Positions 25,709 to 33,748 of a stretch of DNA of 64,000 bases are shown here, in pieces. Both the position numbers and the translations under genes were made by a program. Under the pieces are notes generated by a model. That model ran no database searches and was not told the origin of the DNA. It saw nothing but the letters and a program-made list of their open reading frames with translations. Numbering within the stretch: the stretch's first letter is position 1; each line of letters starts with the position of its first letter. Source of the DNA: Sphingobium yanoikuyae (GTDB taxonomy: Bacteria; Pseudomonadota; Alphaproteobacteria; Sphingomonadales; Sphingomonadaceae); NCBI RefSeq assembly GCF_013001025.1, contig NZ_CP053021.1, forward strand, positions 3,500,001-3,564,000. Reading direction: 5' to 3'.

Positions 25709-25739
25709 GCAGGCCCGTCCCTGTTGGGATCGGGCCTGC
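25709..25739 (-). other. Intercistronic stem-loop after the fucose-locus TonB receptor
   Basis: GCAGGCCCG and CGGGCCTGC form a nine-pair perfect stem, with an inner CCC/GGG helix. It lies between the receptor stop and fucP and has no T run after it on the minus strand, so it is unlikely to be a full terminator. A role in protecting the receptor part of the mRNA is inferred, parallel to the hairpin at 11052-11077. Confidence 0.6.
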
Positions 25740-25773
25740 GCAGTCGGGGGAGGTTATACGCCTCCCATGCGGA

Positions 25774-28506
25774 TCAGTAGGTGATCCGGGCCGTCAGGCT
25801 GATGCGACGGTCATTGACCACCACGTCACGCGGACGGCTGTCGATGCCGAAATAGGTCGCACGACGGGTGTTGGTCAGGTTGGTGCCGTCCAGCGCCACC
25901 GCGAACTGCGGCGTCACATTATAGCTGATCGACGCGTCGAGCTGACCGAAGGGCTTGTTGAACACCGGCAGGCTGCCGGTGCCGTTGCCCGCCGTGGTCA
26001 CGACATATTTGCTGCGCCAGTTATAGGCGACGCGGGCCGACAGGCCGCCCTTCTCGTAGATGCCGACGATATTGTAATTATATTTCGACAGCAGTTCGAG
26101 CGGAACGTTGGTGACGGGGCCGCTGGTGGCGGGCGACGGTGCCTGCGAGTCCACATAGGTGAAGTTCGCCTGCATGCCGAGGCCGTCGAACGGACCGGGC
26201 AGGAAGTCGAAGAACTGCTGATAGGCCAGTTCAAAGCCCTTCACCTTGCCCTTGGCGACATTGCCATAGGACGTCACTTCGTAAGTGTAGGTGTTGCCGT
26301 TGTCGAAAGTCACTTCACGGTTGGCGACCGCAGTCTGGATGTAGTTCTTGATATTCTTGTAGAAGGCCGCCGCGGTCAGCGAGCCGGTCCGCGAGAAATA
26401 CCATTCCAGCGTCGCGTCCAGATTGTCCGACTTCATCGGCTTCAGATACGGGTTGCCGCCGCTGGCCGTGTGAATCTGATTTTGCTGCGCACTACCCGGC
26501 TCGGTGATTGTCAGGCTGGGAGCAAGCTGGGTGAAGCTGGGGCGCGAAATATTCTTCGCGGCCGCGAAACGCAGCTGCAGATTATCGGTCAGGTGGACGC
26601 GCAGGTTCAGGCTCGGCAGGACCGAGGTATAGTCATCCGACACCGCAATCGGGTTGAACACGGTCGGGCCGTTGGTTTCGGTGCCATCCGGATTCTGGAT
26701 GATCGTGGTCTGCTGATAAAAGCCCGACACGTCGAGATTGGTGCGGATCACGCGGACGCCGATATTGCCGTCGACCGGATCGGCCTTGAAGAAGGCGGTG
26801 GCATAGCCGGTGAAGGTCTTCTGCCGCTGCTGGTTGGTGCCGCTCTGGGTATAGGCCGGCGCGCTGGCAATGCCCAGCGTGTCGAGCGTGTTCTGATAGT
26901 TGCGGATGATGCCGCGGTTGAAGGCGATGATGTTGCCGAACAGGTCGGCGTCGCCGCGGAAGAAGTCGCCCAGGTCAACCGTTTCCAGTTCGCTGGGGAT
27001 GCCCGACAGGCCGGTATAGCGATAGCCGGTGTCGATCGTGCGGTTCTTGCGGTCGGCATAGCGGAAGCCGGCCTTGATCGACGACAGGATGCCGGCATCG
27101 AAGCGATATTCGGCGTCGAGGCGCGCGGTCTTGTCCGACGCCTTCGATTCATTGAGGTTATCGAGATAGAAGGCGCTGGTGTAGGTCGCCGGGTTGGTGA
27201 GGCCGGTTTCCGAACCGATGTTCACGACCGGGACCGAGCCCGAAATATCCTGATACAGCGTATCGGCGGTGCCATTGAGGCCGAAGATCGAGCGCAGATT
27301 CTTGGTCTTGGCATCGACATATTGGCCGTCGGCGGTGATCGTCAGATTGTCGACCGGCTTCCACTTCAGGTTCAGCGAATAGTCCGTCGTGATCGAATGA
27401 CGGGTCTGGGAGCTGGTGTTGTTGCCGATCGGCACGTTGATGAAGGTGCCGCTCTGGAAATCGCCATTGTCGGCATAGGTGAAGGCCGCGCCCGGCTGAG
27501 GCGTAATCGCGACGTCGCCGCTATAGGCGAAGAAGCTGTAATCGTCGTAACGGAACTTGTAATCCGAACGGAAGACTTCGGCGGTCAGTTCCAGCGTGTC
27601 GCTGGGACGCCACTGCAGCGCGACATCGGTGCCGAGGCGACGACGATCGCCATAGACTTCGCCGATACCAGTGCCGTGCGGCAGGGTCGTGGTCTGGCCA
27701 AGACGACCGAGTTGGACGGCGGTCGCATAATCGACCGGCGAAACGGGATTACCGTTCGCATCAACCGACTGATCAAGCGTGTAGAAGGGCTCAGTCGAGA
27801 TGGTGTCCTGACGGAAGGCGGTCTTCTGGAACGAGACGCTGGCGAGGATACCGATTTCACCGATGCCGGTGTCCCAGCGGTCGCTGACCATCAACGAGGC
27901 CGAAGGCTTGAACTTGTCGGTCAGGTCGAAATAGCTCTGGGTCGCGGTGGCGGCGACCTTCAGACCGTCAAAGTCGAACGGCTTGCGGGTGCGGAAGTTG
28001 ATCGTGCCCGACAGCTGGTCCTCGATCAGGTCGGCCGACGGGTTCTTGTAGACGTCGATGCCGGCCAGCAGTTCGGACGGAATGTCTTCCAGGCTCAGTT
28101 GGTTGGCGCCCGAGGCGGTGAAGATGTCGCGGCCGTTGAGTTCGGTGCGGACCTGGGTCAGGCCGCGGATCGCGACCGAGCTGCCTTCGCCATATTGGCG
28201 CTGCACCTGGATACCGGGGATGCGCTGCAGCGCTTCGGCGACGTTCCGGTCGGGCAGCTTGCCAATGTCTTCGGCGACGATCGAGTCGACGATCACGTCG
28301 CTGTTGCGCTTGATCGACTGGGCGCTGGAAAGGCTGGCGCGGACACCGGTGACAACGATGCCATCTTCGGACGCAGGAGCATCGCTCGACTGTTCCGCAG
28401 CCACATCCTGGGCGTGCGCCTGCACGCTGCACCCCAGCATGACGCTGGCGAGCGAGATACCGGCGAGCAATTCCGCACGCGACGGCACGTTAAAATTCTT
28501 GAACAT
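25774..28506 (-). CDS. TonB-dependent receptor of the fucose/xyloglucan locus
   Basis: About 910 residues. Signal peptide near MLGCSVQAHAQ, then EDGIVVTGVRASLSSAQSIK, NSDVIVDSIVAEDIGKLPD, VAEALQRIPGIQVQR and RNVAEAL: the plug of the sphingomonad/Caulobacter saccharide-type receptor group. The long barrel ends RRISLTARITY, an aromatic terminal residue. AAGGGA precedes ATG 28506; the ORF's upstream ATG at 28581 lacks a signal sequence. It heads an operon with L-fucose permease and catabolic genes and faces an IclR regulator across a 254-bp gap. It probably imports fucosylated oligosaccharides such as xyloglucan fragments (inference). Confidence 0.93.
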   Translation of the reverse strand: MFKNFNVPSRAELLAGISLASVMLGCSVQAHAQDVAAEQSSDAPASEDGIVVTGVRASLSSAQSIKRNSDVIVDSIVAEDIGKLPDRNVAEALQRIPGIQVQRQYGEGSSVAIRGLTQVRTELNGRDIFTASGANQLSLEDIPSELLAGIDVYKNPSADLIEDQLSGTINFRTRKPFDFDGLKVAATATQSYFDLTDKFKPSASLMVSDRWDTGIGEIGILASVSFQKTAFRQDTISTEPFYTLDQSVDANGNPVSPVDYATAVQLGRLGQTTTLPHGTGIGEVYGDRRRLGTDVALQWRPSDTLELTAEVFRSDYKFRYDDYSFFAYSGDVAITPQPGAAFTYADNGDFQSGTFINVPIGNNTSSQTRHSITTDYSLNLKWKPVDNLTITADGQYVDAKTKNLRSIFGLNGTADTLYQDISGSVPVVNIGSETGLTNPATYTSAFYLDNLNESKASDKTARLDAEYRFDAGILSSIKAGFRYADRKNRTIDTGYRYTGLSGIPSELETVDLGDFFRGDADLFGNIIAFNRGIIRNYQNTLDTLGIASAPAYTQSGTNQQRQKTFTGYATAFFKADPVDGNIGVRVIRTNLDVSGFYQQTTIIQNPDGTETNGPTVFNPIAVSDDYTSVLPSLNLRVHLTDNLQLRFAAAKNISRPSFTQLAPSLTITEPGSAQQNQIHTASGGNPYLKPMKSDNLDATLEWYFSRTGSLTAAAFYKNIKNYIQTAVANREVTFDNGNTYTYEVTSYGNVAKGKVKGFELAYQQFFDFLPGPFDGLGMQANFTYVDSQAPSPATSGPVTNVPLELLSKYNYNIVGIYEKGGLSARVAYNWRSKYVVTTAGNGTGSLPVFNKPFGQLDASISYNVTPQFAVALDGTNLTNTRRATYFGIDSRPRDVVVNDRRISLTARITY

Positions 28507-28654
28507 TTGGTCCCTTCCTCTCCCCTGGCCCCTGGTCGGAGCACTGATCGATTCGGCGCCGCGATGCCGCGGCAAAAACATATTCCCCTGCCGTGATATT
28601 TCCCTATTGGGAGCGATACCAACGCGGCGCCCTATTACTCTCCGTTTCCAATTT

Positions 28655-28678
28655 GTGAAATATAAAAATTGATTTCAC
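28655..28678. promoter_or_regulatory. GTGAAAT-N10-ATTTCAC dyad between TonB receptor and iclR
   Basis: A perfect seven-base inverted repeat with a ten-base AT-rich spacer in the most AT-rich part of the divergent gap (28507-28760). It is well placed to govern both the fucose operon and the iclR-hydrolase operon. Binding by the adjacent IclR protein is inference. Confidence 0.6.
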
Positions 28679-28760
28679 CTGTAGATGGTGTGTAGGGAAG
28701 GACCAACAGATGATGGCGCTACCAAAGGCGAGATAGCGCCCGATTGGTGAGGGGATCGGG

Positions 28761-29552
28761 ATGGAAGGCAAGGCGCGCTACCAAGCGCCGGCCCTGAAGA
28801 AAGGGCTGGAAATTCTGGAGCTTCTGGCCGGTTCCAGCGAGCCGCTGATCATGTCCGACATATCTGCCGCGCTTGGCCGGTCGGTCAGCGAGATTTTCCG
28901 CATGCTCCAGGTGCTGGAGGAACATGGCTATATCGCCCGCGCCGAGGATGGCTATCGCCTGACCAACCGGCTGTTCACCCTGGGCATGAGCCAGCCGCCG
29001 ATTCGCGACCTTGCCTCCACCGCCCTGCCGGTGATGCAGGAACTGGCGCGGCAGGCCGGGCAAAGCTGTCATATGGCGGTGGTGTCGGGCGCGGAAATGG
29101 TCGTCATCATCGCGATCGAGGCGCCGGGCCTGTCGGGCTTTGCCGTGCGCGTGGGCTATCGCCGGCCGCTGCACCGTTCCAATTCCGGCCGCATCCTGCT
29201 CGCCTTCCAGTCGCCCGAAAATCGCGAGGCGATGCTGAAGGACATCCGGGCCAGCGATCCGCAGTTCGAGGAAGGCGACCTGGTCGCGCGGCTGGACGCC
29301 GCCGTCGCGGCGGGCGGCGCGGTGTCTCCCAGCCCGATGCTGACCGGCATCACCGACCTGTCCGCACCGATCCTGGTCGGCGGGATCGCCCGCGCATCGC
29401 TGACCATGCCCTTCGTCGACGGCGCCGCCAACCGGGCGAGCATCGAGCAGTGCAATGATCTGGTGCGCGGCGCCGCGCAGGCGATCGGCGCAGCCATGTC
29501 GCCGATCAAGGATGCGCCGTCCCGCGCCACCGCCATGGAGGAAGAGCAATGA
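28761..29552 (+). CDS. IclR-family transcriptional regulator
   Basis: About 263 residues. The N-terminal winged helix (ALKKGLEILELLAG, MSDISAALGRSVSEIFRML, LEEHGYIARAEDGYRL) is followed by the IclR effector domain (LARQAGQSCHMAVVSGAEMV, VGYRRPLHRSNSGRILLAF, ITDLSAPILV). IclR proteins often control sugar-acid catabolism and bind short acids or sugars. GAGGGG lies upstream of ATG 28761. It is the first gene of the hydrolase operon (ATGA overlap with the next gene) and faces the fucose operon, so it likely controls both. An IclR-type regulator also sits in the Campylobacter fucose locus. Confidence 0.93.
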   Translation: MEGKARYQAPALKKGLEILELLAGSSEPLIMSDISAALGRSVSEIFRMLQVLEEHGYIARAEDGYRLTNRLFTLGMSQPPIRDLASTALPVMQELARQAGQSCHMAVVSGAEMVVIIAIEAPGLSGFAVRVGYRRPLHRSNSGRILLAFQSPENREAMLKDIRASDPQFEEGDLVARLDAAVAAGGAVSPSPMLTGITDLSAPILVGGIARASLTMPFVDGAANRASIEQCNDLVRGAAQAIGAAMSPIKDAPSRATAMEEEQ

Positions 29553-30517
29553 CCCTGCTGGATCGCCGCAGCGCGCTGATCGCCGCCGCCGGCCTTGCCG
29601 CCCTGCCCGGCCTTGCCGCCGCGCAGACGACGACGGCCGACGAGGTGATCGAACTATGGTCCGGACCGCCGCCCGGCGACACGGGCGCGCAGATCGTCCG
29701 CAAGATCGACGACCAGTCGAAAGACCCGGCCAAGCCCGATCGCTGGGTGACGGGGATCGCCCGGCCGGTGCTGGTCGTGCGCCGCCCTGCCCGCCCCAAT
29801 GGCGCGGCGATGCTGGTAGTGCCGGGCGGCGGCTATGGCTTCCTGTCCTACGACAATGAGGGGACAAGCCAGGCCGCCTGGCTCAACGAACGGGGCATCA
29901 CCGCCTTCATCCTGCTCTATCGCCTGCCCGGCGAAGGCTGGGCGCAGCGGCAGGATGTGCCGTTGCAGGATGCCCAGCGCGCGATGCGGCTGATCCGCGC
30001 GCTGGCTGTCAATTTCGCTGTCGACAAGAGCCGTGTCGGCGTGCTCGGCTTCTCGGCCGGCGGCCATCTGGCGGGATCGCTGGCGACGCGCCATAGCGAG
30101 CGCGTCTATGCCCCGGTCGATGCCGCCGATCGCGAAAGCGCGCGCCCCGATGTCGCCGGCCTCATCTATCCGGTGGTCAGCCTCGACGCGCCCTTCACCC
30201 ATGGCGGGTCGCGCGACATGCTGCTGGGTGAGGGCGCCAGCGCCGACATGCGCCGCGCCCGGTCGGTGGAGATGCGGGTGGACGGCGGTACGTCGCCCAT
30301 CTTCCTGGTCCATGCCAGCGACGACGGGCTGGTGCCGCCGGCCAACAGCATCGCCCTGTTCCAGGCGATGGAAGCCGCCAGGCGTCCGGTCGCGCTCCAT
30401 ATTTTCGAGGATGGCGGCCATGGTTTCGGCACGCGCCTGCCCAGGACGATGCAGGCGTCGGCCTGGCCCGGCCTGTTCATGACATTCGCCGCCAAGCAGG
30501 GATTGCTGGCGCAATGA
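29549..30517 (+). CDS. Exported alpha/beta-hydrolase, acetyl-esterase-like
   Basis: About 322 residues with a signal sequence (LLDRRSALIAAAGLAALPGLAAA). The oxyanion segment is VVPGGGYGFLS, the nucleophile elbow is VLGFSAGGHLAG (Ser), the acid is HASDDGLVPP (Asp), and EDGGHGFG carries the His. This is the BD-FAE/xylanase-esterase group that removes acetyl or feruloyl groups from plant glycans. The start overlaps the iclR stop as ATGA. In a locus with xyloglucan exoglycosidases, deacetylation of side-chain galactose is plausible (inference). Confidence 0.86.
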   Translation: MTLLDRRSALIAAAGLAALPGLAAAQTTTADEVIELWSGPPPGDTGAQIVRKIDDQSKDPAKPDRWVTGIARPVLVVRRPARPNGAAMLVVPGGGYGFLSYDNEGTSQAAWLNERGITAFILLYRLPGEGWAQRQDVPLQDAQRAMRLIRALAVNFAVDKSRVGVLGFSAGGHLAGSLATRHSERVYAPVDAADRESARPDVAGLIYPVVSLDAPFTHGGSRDMLLGEGASADMRRARSVEMRVDGGTSPIFLVHASDDGLVPPANSIALFQAMEAARRPVALHIFEDGGHGFGTRLPRTMQASAWPGLFMTFAAKQGLLAQ

Positions 30518-31308
30518 AGACAGCGCTGTCGATAGGCCTGCTCGCGCTTGTCGCAAGCGCTGCGTCCGCGGCACCGGACTCCTATCAAAGCTCGCCCGAA
30601 CGCCGCACCGTCGCGGACAAGGATTGGGGGCCATGGCTTGGCCCGTTCCGCGCGAAACTGGTGCCCAGCCTGATGCAGGATTTTGGCGAACGCTATCTTT
30701 ACGCCCCGGCCAATGCCGCGCTGCCCGCGCCGAAACCTGGCGAGCAGCGCGTCGTGTTTCTGGGCGATTCCATCACCGATCGCTGGAACCTGGCGGCCAG
30801 CTTCCCCGGCGAGCCCTATGTCAATCGCGGCATCGGCAGCCAGGTGACGGCGCAGATGCTGCTGCGCTTCCATCAGGATGTCGTGGCGCTGAAGCCGAAG
30901 GTCGTGGTGATCCTGTCCGGCATCAATGATGTCCAGGGCTTCCTGCAACAGGAAACACCCAAACAGATCGAGGCCAACTGGGAAGCGATGGCCGACATCG
31001 CCACCGCCCATCATATCAAGGTCGTGTTCGGATCGATCCTGCCGGTCAACAACTACACGGATGCGGCGAAGGATGTCGTGGCGGAGCGCAAGCCGGCCGA
31101 ACTGGTCGCGCTCAACCAGTGGCTGCGTGCCTATTGCGCGCAGCATGGCCATGTCTTTGCCGATTATCATGCCGCGATGGTCGACCAGAATGGCCTGATA
31201 GCCGCCGCCTATACCCAGGACGGCGTCCATCCGCTGAACAATGGCTATGCCGTGATGGCGCCAATCGCCGCCAGGGCGATCGCGCAGGCGCTAGGAACAA
31301 GGAAATGA
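30514..31308 (+). CDS. Exported SGNH/GDSL hydrolase (first copy)
   Basis: About 264 residues, signal peptide LSIGLLALVASAASAA. Block I is VVFLGDSITDRWN (Ser), block II GIGSQVTAQM (Gly), block III LSGINDVQG (Asn), and block V DGVHPLNNGY (Asp and His). This is the platelet-activating-factor-hydrolase-like branch, often carbohydrate acetyl esterases. The start overlaps the upstream stop as ATGA. It is followed by a second, clearly related copy, so the operon holds two SGNH enzymes besides the alpha/beta-hydrolase. Confidence 0.88.
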   Translation: MKTALSIGLLALVASAASAAPDSYQSSPERRTVADKDWGPWLGPFRAKLVPSLMQDFGERYLYAPANAALPAPKPGEQRVVFLGDSITDRWNLAASFPGEPYVNRGIGSQVTAQMLLRFHQDVVALKPKVVVILSGINDVQGFLQQETPKQIEANWEAMADIATAHHIKVVFGSILPVNNYTDAAKDVVAERKPAELVALNQWLRAYCAQHGHVFADYHAAMVDQNGLIAAAYTQDGVHPLNNGYAVMAPIAARAIAQALGTRK

Positions 31309-31316
31309 GGACGACG

Positions 31317-32123
31317 ATGCTGCGTTTCACCGCCCCCCTTCTCGCCGCCGCCTGCGCGATGGCGCTGGCCATGCCGGCCCTCGCCGAAACCAAGGTGCCG
31401 GGCGATCCGCATGCCAATGATCCGGTCGGCATCGTCGCCGATCCCTGCCCCACCCACGAGAAGCCGAGCGACGAGGCCGGCTGGAAACTGTGGAACCTGC
31501 ACATGCTGACCCGCGATTTCGGGCAGCTGTGCCGCTATGCCGCCGCCAACAAGGCGATCGAGGGCCAGAAAGTGCGGGTCGTCTTCATGGGCGATTCCAT
31601 CACCGACAACTGGATCAACCTGGACCCGACCATGTTCCAGAACGGGCTGGTCGATCGCGGCATCAGCGGCCAGACGACGCAGCAAATGCTGGTGCGCTTC
31701 CGCAATGACGTGATCGCGCTGAAGCCGCAGGCGGTCCACATCATGGCGATGACCAACGACATCGCCGGCAATACCGGCGCGGCGACGATGGAGACGGTGC
31801 TGGGCAATATCCAGACCATGGCCGATCTCGCCCGCGCGCACGGCATCAAGGTCATCATCGCCTCCGTCCCACCCGCCGCCGCCTTTCCCTGGAGCCCCGG
31901 CATGACGCCCGCGCCGCAGGTCGCCGCGATCAACAAGTGGCTGGCCGACTATGCCCGCGCCAATGGCTTCACCTTCGTCGACTATCACAAGGCGATGGCG
32001 CAGCCCGATGGCGCGATGAAGCCGGGCCTGTCGAGCGACGGCGTCCATCCGACCAGGGAGGGCTATGCCATCATGCGCCCGCTGGCCGAGGCCGCGATCG
32101 CCAAGACATTAGGAGCCAAGTGA
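31317..32123 (+). CDS. Exported SGNH/GDSL hydrolase (second copy)
   Basis: About 268 residues. Signal peptide MLRFTAPLLAAACAMALAMPALA; GAGGA lies five bases before ATG 31317, while ATG 31305 overlaps the previous stop and is the alternative. Block I VVFMGDSITDNW, block II GISGQTTQQM, block III AMTNDIAGN, block V DGVHPTREGY. Homologous to the preceding gene in order and motif spacing, but with an extra Cys-containing N-terminal region (DPCPTHEK, GQLCRYAA). Probably a tandem duplicate that has specialised for another acetyl position (inference). Confidence 0.87.
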   Translation: MLRFTAPLLAAACAMALAMPALAETKVPGDPHANDPVGIVADPCPTHEKPSDEAGWKLWNLHMLTRDFGQLCRYAAANKAIEGQKVRVVFMGDSITDNWINLDPTMFQNGLVDRGISGQTTQQMLVRFRNDVIALKPQAVHIMAMTNDIAGNTGAATMETVLGNIQTMADLARAHGIKVIIASVPPAAAFPWSPGMTPAPQVAAINKWLADYARANGFTFVDYHKAMAQPDGAMKPGLSSDGVHPTREGYAIMRPLAEAAIAKTLGAK

Positions 32124-33748
32124 TGCAGGATTTCGGACGCCGATCCTTTTTGGCGGGCGCCGCCGCGCTGGGCCTTGCCAATGCTGCCCGCGCCGCCAGC
32201 CCGATGGGCACCGCCAAGGGCCCGGTGCAGGCAAGCTGGCCCTCGCTGGTCAGCAATTACCGCTATCCCGACTGGTTCCGCGATGCGAAGCTGGGCATGT
32301 GGTCGCACTGGGGGCCGCAATCGGTGCCGGCGCAGGGCGACTGGTATGGCCGCTTCATGTATATGCAGGGCCACCCGATGTACGAACATCACCTCAAGAC
32401 CTACGGCCATCCGTCGGTCGCGGGGATGAAGGACATCCAGAATCTGTGGACCGCCGACAAGTGGGATCCCGATGCGCTGATGGCCAAATATCAGAAGGCC
32501 GGCGCCAAATATTTCATGGCGCTGGCCTGCCATCACGACAATCTCGATTGTTATGACAGCCGCTATCATGCCTGGAACAGCCTGCGCGTCGGGCCGAAGA
32601 AGGATATTGTCGGCATCTGGGAACAGGCCGCGCGCAAGGCCGGCCTGAAATTCGGCGTGTCGAACCATGCCGCCCATGCCTGGCACTGGTATCAGCCCGC
32701 TTATGGCTATGATCCGGTCGGCCCGCAGAAGGGCGTGCGCTATGACGCGTTCCGGCTGCGCAAGGAAGACGGCAAGGGCCAATGGTGGGATGGGCTCGAC
32801 CCGCGCGAACTTTACACCGGCGGCCATGCCGTGCTGCCCGACGGCATCGACACGATCGAGGCGATGGACAAGTGGCACGACGCCAATAACGGCCAGTGGA
32901 TCGAGACCGGGCCGAAGGATGATCCGGCCTATGTCACCCGCTGGCTGCTGCGCCAGACCGACCTGGTGGCGAAATACAAGCCCGACATGGTCTATATGGA
33001 CGATCATGAACTGCCCTTCGGCCCCGTGGGGCTGGAAGCGGCGGCGGACTATTATAACCGCTCGATCGAATGGCACGGCAAGATCGACGTGGTCATGACC
33101 GGCAAGCAGTTGAAGCCCTATGCCCGGTTCGGCATCGTCCAGGATGTCGAGCGTGGCTATACCGACCATATCTGGGACGAGCCCTGGCAGACCGATACCT
33201 GCATCGGCGACTGGTTCTACAATATCGCCCGGCTGACCGACAAAAGCTACAAGAGCGCCGAGCAGGTAATCCAGCGGCTGGCCGATGTCGTGTCGAAGAA
33301 CGGCAATCTGATGCTGTCCATCCCGCAGCCCGGCGACGGCTCCATCGACAGCGAGGCGGAGAAGATCCTGGACGCGATGGCCGGATGGATGGTGCATGGC
33401 GGCGAGGCGATCTTCGGTTCACGGCCGTGGAAGCGCTATGGCGAAGGGCCGACCCAGGCGATCGTGGGTATGCAGAATGAGGAGAAGGCCAAGCCCTTCA
33501 CCGCGCAGGACATCCGCTTCACCACCAACAAGGGCGCGCTCTATGCGCTGTTCCTGGGCAAGCCCGCCGGATCTACGACCATCCGCTCACTGGCGCGCGG
33601 CCAAGGGACTGGCACAATCGAGCGGGTGACGCTGCTCGGTGGCGGCCAGCTTGCCTTCCGTCAGGATGGCGCGGGCCTCCACTTCACCATGCCGCACGGC
33701 ATCGATTTCGTCCCCGCCGTCCGCATCGACGGCCGGGGTCTGGTTTAA
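32123..33748 (+). CDS. GH29 alpha-L-fucosidase
   Basis: About 541 residues with a Tat-like signal (GRRSFLAGAAALGLANAARA). GH29 features: WFRDAKLGMWSHWGPQSVPA, MYEHHLKTYGHPS, MALACHHDNLDCYDS, and the likely nucleophile Asp in MVYMDDHELP. TDHIWDEPWQTDTCIGDWFY and VSKNGNLMLSIPQ are conserved GH29 parts, followed by a beta-sandwich C-terminus. It releases L-fucose from glycans. AGGAG precedes TGATG at 32121-32125. With a fucose permease and catabolic operon across the promoter, the product is directly used. Confidence 0.92.
   Translation: MQDFGRRSFLAGAAALGLANAARAASPMGTAKGPVQASWPSLVSNYRYPDWFRDAKLGMWSHWGPQSVPAQGDWYGRFMYMQGHPMYEHHLKTYGHPSVAGMKDIQNLWTADKWDPDALMAKYQKAGAKYFMALACHHDNLDCYDSRYHAWNSLRVGPKKDIVGIWEQAARKAGLKFGVSNHAAHAWHWYQPAYGYDPVGPQKGVRYDAFRLRKEDGKGQWWDGLDPRELYTGGHAVLPDGIDTIEAMDKWHDANNGQWIETGPKDDPAYVTRWLLRQTDLVAKYKPDMVYMDDHELPFGPVGLEAAADYYNRSIEWHGKIDVVMTGKQLKPYARFGIVQDVERGYTDHIWDEPWQTDTCIGDWFYNIARLTDKSYKSAEQVIQRLADVVSKNGNLMLSIPQPGDGSIDSEAEKILDAMAGWMVHGGEAIFGSRPWKRYGEGPTQAIVGMQNEEKAKPFTAQDIRFTTNKGALYALFLGKPAGSTTIRSLARGQGTGTIERVTLLGGGQLAFRQDGAGLHFTMPHGIDFVPAVRIDGRGLV

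Noticed and set aside
25633..28596. A 987-residue open frame on the plus strand opposite the fucose-locus TonB receptor, and similar very long antisense frames at 12111-14189, 14884-17262, 50158-53031 and 57295-59988
   Set aside because: They mirror real genes in high-GC DNA, have low-complexity Arg/Gly/Asp/His-rich compositions without motifs, and the opposite strand carries clear TonB receptor, beta-helix or ABC protein sequences.
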